The notes beneath the pieces were generated by a model. The model was not told the DNA's origin. It ran no database searches and saw nothing but the letters and a program-made list of their open reading frames with translations. From positions 1 through 20,742 of the forward strand of contig URKI01000038.1 of the NCBI GenBank assembly GCA_900548505.1: DNA of 20,742 nucleotides. The letters run 5' to 3'. This DNA comes from an uncultured Oscillibacter sp. (GTDB taxonomy: Bacteria; Bacillota; Clostridia; Oscillospirales; Oscillospiraceae). Within the stretch, counting starts at the first letter, position 1. Each line of letters begins with the position of its first letter. Position numbers and translations under genes: made by a program. Positions 14,455-20,742 of this stretch are shown here, in pieces.

Positions 14455-14817
14455 ATGGAGGACCGCTACAATGTAGAGTGCTGCGACCTGATCCACACCC
14501 ACGAAGAGGTGGTGGAGCGGCTGCGGGGCGCCATGCCGGGGGAGGACACCCTCTACGACCTGACCGAGCTGTTCCGCATTTTCGCCGATTCCACCCGGGT
14601 GCGCATCCTGTACGTGCTGGAGGTATCGGAGATGTGCGTGTGCGACCTGGCGGTGGTGCTGGGCATGACCCAGTCCGCCATCTCCCACCAGCTGCGGGCA
14701 CTGAAAAACGCCCGGCTGGTAAAAGCCCGCCGGGACGGCAAGACCGTGTTTTACTCCCTGGCCGACCAGCATGTCAAAACCATTCTGGATCAGGGCCTGG
14801 AGCACATCAGCGAATAA
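14455..14817 (+). CDS. ArsR/SmtB-family metal-sensing repressor, CadC-like
   Basis: 120-residue winged-helix repressor that leaves DNA when it binds Cd, Pb or Zn. The DNA-recognition helix region is MTQSAISHQLRALKNARLV. It has both metal sites of CadC: an alpha3N-type site from Cys61/Cys63 (EMCVCD, as in CadC ELCVCD) plus N-terminal Cys9/Cys10, and an alpha5 site Asp104/His106 with His117/Glu120 near the C-terminus. The start at 14455 follows AGGAGG with 6-7 base spacing; an upstream in-frame ATG (14395) lies inside the promoter. It is the first gene of a three-gene operon with an HMA protein and a P-type ATPase, with a matching operator directly upstream, so autoregulation is very likely. 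The exact metal preference cannot be told from sequence. Confidence 0.9.
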   Translation: MEDRYNVECCDLIHTHEEVVERLRGAMPGEDTLYDLTELFRIFADSTRVRILYVLEVSEMCVCDLAVVLGMTQSAISHQLRALKNARLVKARRDGKTVFYSLADQHVKTILDQGLEHISE

Positions 14818-14856
14818 GTTTTCCACAATTCATTCTATTTTGAGGAGGAATGTTCC

Positions 14857-15075
14857 ATGAAAAAGCGCTTTGCCCTGGAGAACCTGGACTGTGCCAACTG
14901 CGCGGCCAAAATGGAGGCCGCCATCCGCAAGATCGACGGTGTCCACGCCGCCACGGTCAGCTTTATGACCCAGAAGCTCACCCTGGAGGCCGACGACGAC
15001 CGCTTTGACGAGATCGTGGCCCTGGCGGACCAGGCCTGCCGCAAGGTGGACCCGGACTGCCATGTGGTGCGCTGA
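14857..15075 (+). CDS. Heavy-metal-associated (HMA) domain protein
   Basis: Stand-alone 72-residue ferredoxin-like HMA domain, a soluble metal carrier. The metal motif is DCANCAAKME (Cys12 and Cys15), as found at the N-terminus of Zn/Cd ATPases rather than the MTCxxC of copper chaperones. An acidic DDDRFDE segment follows the third strand. AGGAGG lies 9 bases before the ATG. It is 39 bases after the repressor and 23 before the ATPase, which itself lacks this domain, so it probably hands metal to, or regulates, that pump; the transfer role is inferred. Confidence 0.88.
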   Translation: MKKRFALENLDCANCAAKMEAAIRKIDGVHAATVSFMTQKLTLEADDDRFDEIVALADQACRKVDPDCHVVR

Positions 15076-15098
15076 GCGGGGCAAAGGAGGTCTTTCCC

Positions 15099-17069
15099 AT
15101 GCATAAGCTCACCCGTTCCCAGCGGCGCACCCTCTGGCGCATCCTCCTTGCCGCGGCGCTGCTGGTGGGCATCAAGCTGCTGCCCACCATATACCTTTCC
15201 GGTCCGCTGCCCCTGCTCACCGGCCCGGAGACGGCAGCAGGGTACCGGCTTCTTCTGTGGCCTGTCTATCTGATCCCCTATGCCATCATCGGCCTGGACG
15301 TACTGGGCGAGGCGGTGGGCGGCATCTGCCGGGGCCAGGTGTTTGACGAGAACTTCCTGATGGCCCTTGCCACCGTGGGCGCCTTTTTCACCGGCGAATA
15401 CGCCGAGGCCGTGTTCGTCATGCTCTTTTACCAGGTGGGCGAGCTGTTCCAGGACTACGCCGTCACCCGCTCCCGCCAGTCCATCGCCGCCCTCATGGAC
15501 ATCCGGCCCGACACGGCCCTGGTGGAAGGCCCCGACGGCACCGTCACCGAGCAGGACCCGGAGGACGTGGCCGTGGGTGATGTGATCGTGGTGCGGCCCG
15601 GACAGCGGGTGGCCCTGGACGGCGTGGTGCTCTCCGGCACCTCCACCCTGGATACAGCCGCCCTCACCGGCGAGTCCGTGCCCCGGAACGCGGGGGAGGG
15701 GGACGAGGTCCTCAGCGGCTTTGTCAACCAGAGCGGCACGTTGCGTCTGCGGGTCACCAAGCCCTGCAGCGAGTCCACCGTCTCCCGCATTCTGGAGCTG
15801 GTGGAGGAGGCCAGCGAGAAAAAGGCCGCCAGCGAGGCTTTTATCACCCGCTTCGCCCGGTACTATACTCCCTGCGTGGTGGGCTTTGCGGCGGCACTGT
15901 TCCTGCTGCCCACCCTGGCCCTCTCTCTGCTGCCCATGGAGGCTCTGCCCGCGTTCCTCTCCGGTACCAACTGGGCGGACTGGCTGCACCGGGCCCTTAT
16001 TTTCCTGGTGGTCTCCTGCCCCTGTGCCCTGGTCATCTCCGTGCCGTTGAGCTTTTTCGGCGGCATCGGCGGCGCCAGCCGCCTGGGCATCCTGGTCAAG
16101 GGCGGCAACTACCTGGAGGCCCTGGCCCGGACAGAGACGGTGGTCTTTGACAAGACCGGCACCCTGACCCGGGGCGTCTTTACGGTGACAGACGTGCGCC
16201 CGGCGCCGGGCTTTACGAAGGAAACTTTGCTGGAACTGGCCGCCCTGGCGGAGCAGGACTCCAGCCACCCCATCGCGGCGTCGCTGCGGCGGGCCTGGGG
16301 CAAGCCGGCTGACCCAGTGCGCGTCACTGCCTGCCGGGAACTGGCGGGCCTTGGCCTGGAGGCCCAGGTGGACGGACACACAGTCCTTGCCGGCAGCCGC
16401 CGTCTCATGACCCAATCCGGCATCGTCCCCACGGAGGAAGCGCCCGGCGGCACCGTGGTATACGCGGCGGTGGACGGCGTGTACGCCGGGTCCATCGTCA
16501 TCTCCGACCTCCCCAAGGAAGAGGCCGCCGACGCCATCGCCCAGCTCAAGGCCGCCGGCGTGAAGAGGGTGGTCATGCTCACCGGCGACGCCGAGGCCGC
16601 CGCCCGGGCCGCGGCAGAGCAGCTGGGCGTGGATGAATTCCACGCAGGGCTCCTGCCCGGCGACAAGGTAGCCAAGGTGGAGGAACTGCTCGCCCGCCGC
16701 ACCGGCAACGGCAAGCTGGCCTTTGTGGGCGACGGCATCAACGACGCCCCCGTCCTCAGCCGGGCAGACATCGGCATCGCCATGGGCGCCATGGGGTCCG
16801 ACGCCGCCATCGAGGCCGCGGACGTGGTGCTCATGGACGACCAGCTCACCAAGCTCCCCATGGCCATCCGCATCGCCCGCCGGACCGTGGGCATCGTCCG
16901 GCAGAACATCGTGCTGGCCCTGGCGGTCAAGGGCGCGGTGCTGCTGCTGGGCGCCGTGGGCCACGCCACCATGTGGGAGGCGGTGTTCGCCGACGTGGGC
17001 GTGGCGTTCCTGGCCATCCTCAACGCCATGCGCTGCCTGCACCTGGAAAAGCCCCGTCCCAAACCCTGA
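15099..17069 (+). CDS. cadA: Zn/Cd/Pb-exporting P1B-type ATPase (CadA/ZntA-like)
   Basis: Membrane P-type ATPase of 656 residues that pumps soft divalent metal out of the cell. Visible elements: TGES actuator (190-193), metal-binding CPC in SCPCALV (307-309), phosphorylation DKTGTLT (Asp351), SHP motif in SSHPIA (389-391), a nucleotide-domain GDAEAA stretch, and hinge GDGINDAP (544-551). Lys611 in membrane helix 7 and Asp632 in helix 8 (ADVGVAFLAILNAMR) match the residues that define the Zn/Cd/Pb (P1B-2) subgroup against copper pumps. The usual N-terminal metal-binding domain is absent; the protein starts directly with a basic segment and the first helices, and a separate HMA gene is placed just upstream. 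AAAGGAGG precedes the ATG by 10 bases. The operon ends in a strong terminator 10 bases after the stop. Confidence 0.93.
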   Translation: MHKLTRSQRRTLWRILLAAALLVGIKLLPTIYLSGPLPLLTGPETAAGYRLLLWPVYLIPYAIIGLDVLGEAVGGICRGQVFDENFLMALATVGAFFTGEYAEAVFVMLFYQVGELFQDYAVTRSRQSIAALMDIRPDTALVEGPDGTVTEQDPEDVAVGDVIVVRPGQRVALDGVVLSGTSTLDTAALTGESVPRNAGEGDEVLSGFVNQSGTLRLRVTKPCSESTVSRILELVEEASEKKAASEAFITRFARYYTPCVVGFAAALFLLPTLALSLLPMEALPAFLSGTNWADWLHRALIFLVVSCPCALVISVPLSFFGGIGGASRLGILVKGGNYLEALARTETVVFDKTGTLTRGVFTVTDVRPAPGFTKETLLELAALAEQDSSHPIAASLRRAWGKPADPVRVTACRELAGLGLEAQVDGHTVLAGSRRLMTQSGIVPTEEAPGGTVVYAAVDGVYAGSIVISDLPKEEAADAIAQLKAAGVKRVVMLTGDAEAAARAAAEQLGVDEFHAGLLPGDKVAKVEELLARRTGNGKLAFVGDGINDAPVLSRADIGIAMGAMGSDAAIEAADVVLMDDQLTKLPMAIRIARRTVGIVRQNIVLALAVKGAVLLLGAVGHATMWEAVFADVGVAFLAILNAMRCLHLEKPRPKP

Positions 17070-17071
17070 TG

Positions 17072-17099
17072 AAAAAGCCGCCCTCCGGGCGGCTTTTTT
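17072..17099 (+). terminator. Intrinsic terminator of the metal-resistance operon
   Basis: A perfect 7-bp stem GCCGCCC-TCC-GGGCGGC (17077-17093) is followed by six T. A run of A on the left makes some activity on the other strand possible. Confidence 0.92.
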
Positions 17100-17100
17100 C

Positions 17101-17129
17101 TTGCTCCCATGGAGTCCGGGCGGTATACT
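17101..17129 (+). promoter_or_regulatory. Promoter of the acetyltransferase gene
   Basis: -35 TTGCTC (17101-17106), a 17-base spacer and -10 TATACT (17124-17129), starting right at the end of the upstream terminator's T tract. The gene is therefore transcribed separately from the metal operon. Confidence 0.65.
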
Positions 17130-17157
17130 GGCCTTAGAAACGAGAGGAGGGAGCCCC

Positions 17158-17793
17158 ATGCAGCAGCAAAGCATCCCCTGGGAGAGCTGGCCCCGCAAGT
17201 CCATCTTTGACTTTTTCTCCCCCATGTCCCATCCCTTTTACGCCGTCACCTTCACCGTGGACGTAACGGAGCTGGTGAACTGGTGCCGCCGCACCGGGTG
17301 CTCCTTTTATTGTGCCATGGTGTACTTTTCCACAAAGGCTCTGAACTCCGTGGAGGCCTTCCGCTACTATACGGCAGGAGGGGACCTCTTTTTGCTGGAT
17401 CGGCGCATCCCCAGCTTCACGGACCTGCATCCGGGGTCTGATCTTTTCCACATTGTGACCTTAGATTGTGGAGACGACCCCGTGGACTTCTGCCGCCGGG
17501 CCAAGGCGAAAAGCGCCGCCCAGACTACATTTTTAGACCAGGCTTCGGAGACACAGGACCTCATTTATTTCACCTGCCTTCCCTGGGTGGAGCTGACGGC
17601 CATGACCAACGAGCGGGACCTGGACGTAGACGACGCCGTGCCCCGGATCGGCTGGGGCAAGTACGTTCCCCGGGAGGGGCGGCTGGTGCTGCACCTCTCC
17701 CTGGAGGTGAACCACCGGTTCGTGGACGGCGTCCACATCGGTCAGTTCGCCCGCGCTCTGGAGACGGCGATCACCGCCCTGGCCGACGCATAA
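17158..17793 (+). CDS. CatA-like O-acetyltransferase
   Basis: 211-residue cytoplasmic enzyme of the chloramphenicol-acetyltransferase fold, usually trimeric and acetyl-CoA dependent. The length is normal (about 210-220). Seen: N-terminal FDFFSPMSHPFYAVTFTVDVTELV, the centre LPWVELTAMT, GWGKYV, and the catalytic block VNHRFVDGVHIGQF with His186 and Asp190 at the places of CAT His195 and Asp199. Two departures from resistance enzymes: the residue before the catalytic His is Asn instead of His, and the position of the transition-state Ser148 (PWV-X-X-X-Ser) is Ala148. These suggest a different substrate, so chloramphenicol resistance should not be assumed. The ATG at 17158 follows GAGGAGGG; the frame is open upstream into the ATPase gene, but that is a shadow. 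It has its own promoter and a strong terminator. Confidence 0.85.
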   Translation: MQQQSIPWESWPRKSIFDFFSPMSHPFYAVTFTVDVTELVNWCRRTGCSFYCAMVYFSTKALNSVEAFRYYTAGGDLFLLDRRIPSFTDLHPGSDLFHIVTLDCGDDPVDFCRRAKAKSAAQTTFLDQASETQDLIYFTCLPWVELTAMTNERDLDVDDAVPRIGWGKYVPREGRLVLHLSLEVNHRFVDGVHIGQFARALETAITALADA

Positions 17794-17798
17794 CAGCA

Positions 17799-17841
17799 AA
17801 AACACCGCCGGAGGCGCAAGGCCTCCGGCGGTGTTTCTTGT
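17799..17841. terminator. Bidirectional intrinsic terminator
   Basis: A perfect 16-bp stem (17800-17815 with 17821-17836, core CACCGCCGGAGGC) and a GCAAG loop. The plus strand continues TTTCTTGTT and the minus strand has five T. It ends the acetyltransferase gene and, from the other side, the MATE transporter gene, whose stop codon is at 17842. Confidence 0.92.
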
Positions 17842-19173
17842 TCAGTATCCGTACTTCTTACGGCCCCACAGGAGAAATCCCGCGGACACCCCAAGGCCCA
17901 GCAGCTCCGCCGTGGGCACCGCCAGCCAGATGCCCACCGGACCCAGCAGCTCCGGCAGCACCAGCAGCGCCCCCACCAGGAACAAAAACGTCCGGGCAAA
18001 GGAGATGACAGCGGACACCACGCCGTTGGAAAAGGCGGTGAACAGGGAGGAGGCGTAAATGCTCACGCCCATGAAGAGGAAGCTCACCGCAAAGATGGGA
18101 AATCCCTCCAGGGTGATGGCCGCCACCGGGCCGTCCAGATCTGTAAAGAGCACCAGCAGCGTGCCGATGGCAAGGCGGCTCAGCACGTACATGGCAACGG
18201 AGCTTAAAACGATGAACCCCAGGCACACCCGATGCACCCGCCTGAGCTGTTCCGTGTCTCCGGCGCCGAACTTATAGCTCACCACCGGCGCCACGCCCAT
18301 GGAAAAGCCCAGGTCCACGGCGCTGAACACGAACTGGAAGTACATGACGATGGTGATGGCCGCCACGCCGTCCTCGCCCCAATAGCGCAGGAACAGCACG
18401 TTGAATAAAAACGTAGTCACGGCCACGGCGATGTTGCTGACCATCTCGGAAGAGCCGTTGCCGCAGGCGCCCGCCAGCATCCGCCACCGGGCCGCAAGCC
18501 GGGTAAAGCGCAGGGGGCTTTTCTTTTCCAGGGAAAAATAGATAAGGCCCGTTACCGCCGGCACGCAGTAGCCGATGCCGGTGGCCACGGCGGCGCCGGT
18601 GATGCCCCAGCCCATAGGGCCCATGAACAGGGCGTCCAGCACCAGATTGGCGACGCCGCCCACAGCCGTGGACGCAAGGCCCAGGCCGGGCCGTCCCGCC
18701 GTGACGAACAGCACCTGAAAGACCGTCTGCAAAAACATGCCCGGGGCGAACCACAGCAAAATCCGGGTATAAGGCAGGCAGTAGGGCATCTGGGCATCGC
18801 TGGTGCCCAGCAGCTCCAAAAGCCACGGCAGCACGGCGTTGCCCGCCAGGGCACACACAATGCCCACCGCCGCGGCCGCCGCCACCACAAAGGTGAAGTC
18901 CTGCCGGGCCTGGTCCGTCTTGCCCTCGCCCAGCTCCCGGGCGATGACGGCACTGCCGCCGGTGCCCAGCATGATGCCCATGGCCAGCTGCAAGGAGGTA
19001 AGGGGATAGGACATGTTCACGGCGGACAGCGCCAGGGTGCCCACGTACCGGGAGATGAACATGCCGTCCACAATGGTGTAAAGGGACAAGAACACCATCA
19101 TCACGATGTTGGGCAGGGCAAAGCGCAGCAGCGAGGCGGCGGTGAACTGCCGCTCCAGTGCGTTACGTTCCAC
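17842..19173 (-). CDS. MATE-family multidrug efflux transporter
   Basis: Integral membrane cation/drug antiporter of the MATE (NorM/DinF-like) superfamily, 443 residues with about 12 hydrophobic segments in two halves. Family-like features: FALPNIVMMVFLSLYTIVDGMFISRYVG near the start, LAMGIMLGTGGSAVIARELGEG, and in the second half QFVFSAVDLGFSMGVAPVVSYKFGAGD. Start: the GTG at 19173 has GGGAGG 6-7 bases upstream. A TTG at 19191 is also in frame, but its upstream bases give no ribosome site. The chosen start overlaps the marR-type gene by 11 bases, so the two are translationally coupled. It is probably derepressed when the MarR protein binds an inducer; the drug or metabolite is unknown. Confidence 0.9.
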   Translation of the reverse strand: MERNALERQFTAASLLRFALPNIVMMVFLSLYTIVDGMFISRYVGTLALSAVNMSYPLTSLQLAMGIMLGTGGSAVIARELGEGKTDQARQDFTFVVAAAAAVGIVCALAGNAVLPWLLELLGTSDAQMPYCLPYTRILLWFAPGMFLQTVFQVLFVTAGRPGLGLASTAVGGVANLVLDALFMGPMGWGITGAAVATGIGYCVPAVTGLIYFSLEKKSPLRFTRLAARWRMLAGACGNGSSEMVSNIAVAVTTFLFNVLFLRYWGEDGVAAITIVMYFQFVFSAVDLGFSMGVAPVVSYKFGAGDTEQLRRVHRVCLGFIVLSSVAMYVLSRLAIGTLLVLFTDLDGPVAAITLEGFPIFAVSFLFMGVSIYASSLFTAFSNGVVSAVISFARTFLFLVGALLVLPELLGPVGIWLAVPTAELLGLGVSAGFLLWGRKKYGY

Positions 19174-19597
19174 GGTGCACCTCCCGCTCAAAGGCGGCGG
19201 TAAATGCCAGCTGGCCCGTCACCACCGCCTGGGCCGCCTGGGCGCCGATGGCCTCCAGGGCCCGGTCCTCCACCTCGAAGAGGGGACCCAGCCGCTCCTG
19301 GGCGTAGGCAAGACCGCTGTCCGTGAAGAAGATGCGCTTTTCCTTCTGGTCCTTTCCGGCCTCCAGGCGCACGTACCCCTGCCGCTGCAGCTCCTTGACC
19401 ACGGTGTTCACCGTCTGCTTGGGGAGAAGCCACCCCTGGGTGATGGCCTTTTGGGTGATGCCCGGCTCCAGGTGCAGGGCGTACAGGGTCATCATGGTGT
19501 TATAGCTCATGCCGCAGCGCTTGGCCCACTCGCAGTAAAGCTCCGTCTGGCGGCAGATACAGGTGCAGATCAGCTCGTTTTGCTCTCTGAGATTCAT
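19163..19597 (-). CDS. MarR-family transcription regulator
   Basis: 144-residue winged-helix regulator, normal MarR length. The recognition region is LPKQTVNTVVKELQRQGYVRLEAG, followed by the typical wing KDQKEKRIFFTDSGLAYA. The N-terminal helix holds three cysteines close together (ICTCICRQ, Cys11, Cys13, Cys15), which might allow thiol or metal sensing, though this is speculative. AAGGAGG lies 7 bases before the ATG. It is the first gene of an operon with the MATE pump, and its promoter carries repeated candidate operator sequence, so it most likely represses itself and the pump. Confidence 0.9.
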   Translation of the reverse strand: MNLREQNELICTCICRQTELYCEWAKRCGMSYNTMMTLYALHLEPGITQKAITQGWLLPKQTVNTVVKELQRQGYVRLEAGKDQKEKRIFFTDSGLAYAQERLGPLFEVEDRALEAIGAQAAQAVVTGQLAFTAAFEREVHRGT

Positions 19598-19613
19598 GTC
19601 GTCCTCCTTGAAA

Positions 19614-19674
19614 AGTCTGATTTCGGACTATCGAGCGCAGAGAGGAGTATAGTACGAAATCAGACCATTGTCAA
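19614..19674 (-). promoter_or_regulatory. Promoter and paired operators of the marR-MATE operon
   Basis: Minus strand: perfect -35 TTGACA (19669-19674), a 17-base spacer and -10 TATACT (19646-19651). The sequence GTCTGATTTCG occurs at 19615-19625 and its exact complement at 19655-19665, 40 bases apart. The upstream copy fills the -35/-10 spacer; the downstream one lies in the leader, just before the ribosome site. The leader copy extends to a 16-base imperfect palindrome AGTCTGATTTCGGACT (19614-19629), the size expected for a MarR dimer. Binding at both would block transcription completely. Confidence 0.85.
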
Positions 19675-19701
19675 GAGGGGGAACAAACACGCCCGGAACA
19701 C

Positions 19702-19741
19702 AAAAACCCCCGCCCGGGAATGACCCGGACGGGGGTACTTT
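19702..19741 (-). terminator. Intrinsic terminator of the NAD synthetase gene
   Basis: A 12-bp stem CCCCCGCCCGGG/CCCGGACGGGGG with one mismatch (19707-19735), loop AATGA, followed on the minus strand by TTTTT. It lies about 50 bases after the stop codon of the synthetase. A T run on the plus-strand side may give it activity in both directions. The 19742-19790 gap shows nothing else. Confidence 0.88.
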
Positions 19742-19790
19742 TTTATGCCGCAAGGCCCTAACAGGGCGACTGGCGGTGCGTAAGCTCTTC

Positions 19791-20690
19791 TCACAGCGTC
19801 TCCAGTTCCGCCATCCACAGCGCGGCCGACGCATCACTAGGCATCCGCCAGTCGCCGCGGGGGGAGAGGGCCACGGAGCCCACCTTGGGCCCGTCGGGCA
19901 GACAAGAGCGCTTGAACTGCTGGGAGAAGAAGCGGCCATAGAACCGCTTGAGCCACTTCAAAATAACCTCGCGCTCGTATTTTCCCGCAAAGGCCCGCTC
20001 GGCAAGCCGCAGAATCTTGCCCGGACCGAAGCCCCAGCGGACGGCGTAATAGAGGAAGAAGTCATGGAGCTCATAGGGACCCACCAGGTCCTCCGTCTTC
20101 TGGGCGATCTCTCCCTGGACGGCAGGCAGCAGCTCCGGGGAGACGGGGGTATCCAGAATGTCCTCCAGCACGGTGGAGAGCTTGGGGTCCTCAGCCTCCT
20201 TGTCGTCAGAGATGAAGCTCACCAGATGCCGCACCAGCGTCTTGGGGATGCCGGCGTTGACGGCGTAGTTGCTCATATGGTCGCCATTGTAGGTGCACCA
20301 GCCCAGGGCCAGCTCACTGAGGTCGCCGGTACCGATGACCAGACCCCCGGTGGAGTTGGCGATGTCCATAAGCACCTGGGTGCGCTCCCGGGCCTGGCCG
20401 TTTTCAAAGGTGACGGAGTGGTCGTTCATATCGTGGCCGATGTCCTTGAAATGGCTGCGGACACTGCCCGAGATGTCCACCGTCCGCAGCGTGCAGCCCA
20501 GCCGCTCCGCCAGCAGCACCGCATTGGACTTGGTGCGGTCCGTGGTGCCGAAGCACGGCATGGTGACGGCGATGATGTCCTCCGCCGGACGGGAGAGCAT
20601 CTGCATGGCAAGAGCCGTGATGAGCACGGCCAGGGTGGAGTCCAGTCCGCCGGACAGGCCCACCACCGCGGTCTTGGCGCCGGTGTGCTC
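19791..20690 (-). CDS. nadE: Glutamine-dependent NAD+ synthetase, C-terminal part (5' end missing)
   Basis: Cytoplasmic enzyme that amidates deaminated NAD to NAD+ with ATP, the last step of NAD biosynthesis. About 299 residues are present before the genomic sequence stops at 20690. The PP-loop ATPase motif SGGLDST lies near the truncated start, followed by VTMPCFGTTDRTKSNA, GTGDLSELALGWCTYNGDHMSNY and GIPKTLVRHL. These belong to the synthetase domain of the large (about 640-residue) two-domain form, so the missing part would hold the nitrilase-like glutaminase domain. The C-terminal RSCLPDGPKVGSVALSPRGDWRMPSDA is also typical of that form. The residues that appear before the glutamate at the right end come from adapter sequence, not from the gene. 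A dedicated terminator follows. Confidence 0.92.
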   Translation of the reverse strand, partial: EHTGAKTAVVGLSGGLDSTLAVLITALAMQMLSRPAEDIIAVTMPCFGTTDRTKSNAVLLAERLGCTLRTVDISGSVRSHFKDIGHDMNDHSVTFENGQARERTQVLMDIANSTGGLVIGTGDLSELALGWCTYNGDHMSNYAVNAGIPKTLVRHLVSFISDDKEAEDPKLSTVLEDILDTPVSPELLPAVQGEIAQKTEDLVGPYELHDFFLYYAVRWGFGPGKILRLAERAFAGKYEREVILKWLKRFYGRFFSQQFKRSCLPDGPKVGSVALSPRGDWRMPSDASAALWMAELETL

Positions 20691-20742
20691 CTGTCTCTTA
20701 TACACATCTGACGCTGCCGACGACTAGTCGAGTGGAGATCTC
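20691..20742. other. Illumina Nextera adapter read-through (not genomic)
   Basis: 20691-20709 is exactly CTGTCTCTTATACACATCT, the transposase mosaic end, followed by GACGCTGCCGACGA (20710-20723). Next, CTAGTCGA (20724-20731) equals the reverse complement of the i5 index TCGACTAG (S513 as I recall). The last 11 bases match the start of the P5 flank (GTGTAGATCTC) with one mismatch. Open frames reading into it give the known artefact peptides MYKRQ and MCIRDR. It should be trimmed. Confidence 0.98.

Noticed and set aside
14835..17225. A 796-codon open frame on the minus strand opposite the metal ATPase
   Set aside because: The plus strand encodes a complete P-type ATPase with all motifs; the minus frame has low-complexity Gly/His/Gln content and no ribosome site.
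17158..17793. Chloramphenicol resistance gene
   Set aside because: The fold is right, but two active-site neighbours differ from the resistance enzymes, so only a CatA-like family call is justified.
20671..20710. An N-terminus MYKRQ... for the NAD synthetase
   Set aside because: Those residues are translated from Nextera adapter bases starting at 20691; the true N-terminal domain is missing from the contig.
1..20742. Defence systems, prophage, IS elements, CRISPR arrays or tRNA genes
   Set aside because: None of their typical genes, repeats or folds was seen on either strand; the genes present are metabolic, transport and regulatory.

Overview
The window is a 20.7 kb contig end from a G+C-rich (about 60% by eye) Gram-positive-type anaerobe, most likely a gut Oscillospiraceae/Eubacteriales member (Flavonifractor/Lawsonibacter-like; the genus cannot be fixed from sequence alone). 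This rests on strong AGGAGG ribosome binding sites, sigma-A promoters, intrinsic terminators with long T tracts, an Mgl sugar importer, a stand-alone multi-cluster [FeFe] hydrogenase and a clostridial-style CadC/CadA metal module. Genes are densely packed and mostly on the minus strand. I see no phage, IS element, CRISPR array, tRNA or rRNA.

Layout from left to right. (1) 1-3651, minus: mglB-mglA-mglC, a galactose/glucose-type ABC importer. mglC runs off the left edge, and strong RNA hairpins lie between mglB and mglA. (2) 3919-5439, minus: a single-gene [FeFe] hydrogenase of group-B type with its own promoter and a textbook terminator. (3) 5791-8800, plus: a membrane-anchored DUF4340-like protein, an OmpR-type response regulator and a histidine kinase, ending in a bidirectional terminator. 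(4) 8877-12164, minus: an operon of M20 metallopeptidase, GltS-fold transporter and AEC-family transporter. It is divergent from 12304-13653, an unusual three-part transcription regulator; the shared intergenic region carries a good promoter and a 9-bp direct repeat spaced by 42 bp. (5) 13656-13841: a non-coding stretch made of consecutive hairpins, followed by a bidirectional terminator. (6) 13879-14307, minus: a PaaI-type hotdog thioesterase. (7) 14388-17069, plus: a metal-resistance operon with operator, CadC-like ArsR repressor, small HMA metal-binding protein and Zn/Cd/Pb P-type ATPase. (8) 17158-17793, plus: a CatA-like O-acetyltransferase with its own promoter. (9) 17842-19597, minus: a MarR regulator overlapping a MATE efflux pump, behind a near-perfect promoter with repeated operator sequence. 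(10) 19791-20690, minus: the 3' part of glutamine-dependent NAD+ synthetase.

The last 52 bases (20691-20742) are not genomic. They are Illumina Nextera adapter read-through, including an i5 index, so the NAD synthetase gene is cut by the assembly and not by biology.

The best candidates for under-described biology are the divergent peptidase/transporter/regulator locus (9804-13653), the multi-hairpin intergenic element (13656-13841) and the orphan group-B-like hydrogenase. No completely new system is proven by this sequence. Promoter and operator calls are made by eye; family assignments rest on recognised motifs and remembered homologues, not on searches.
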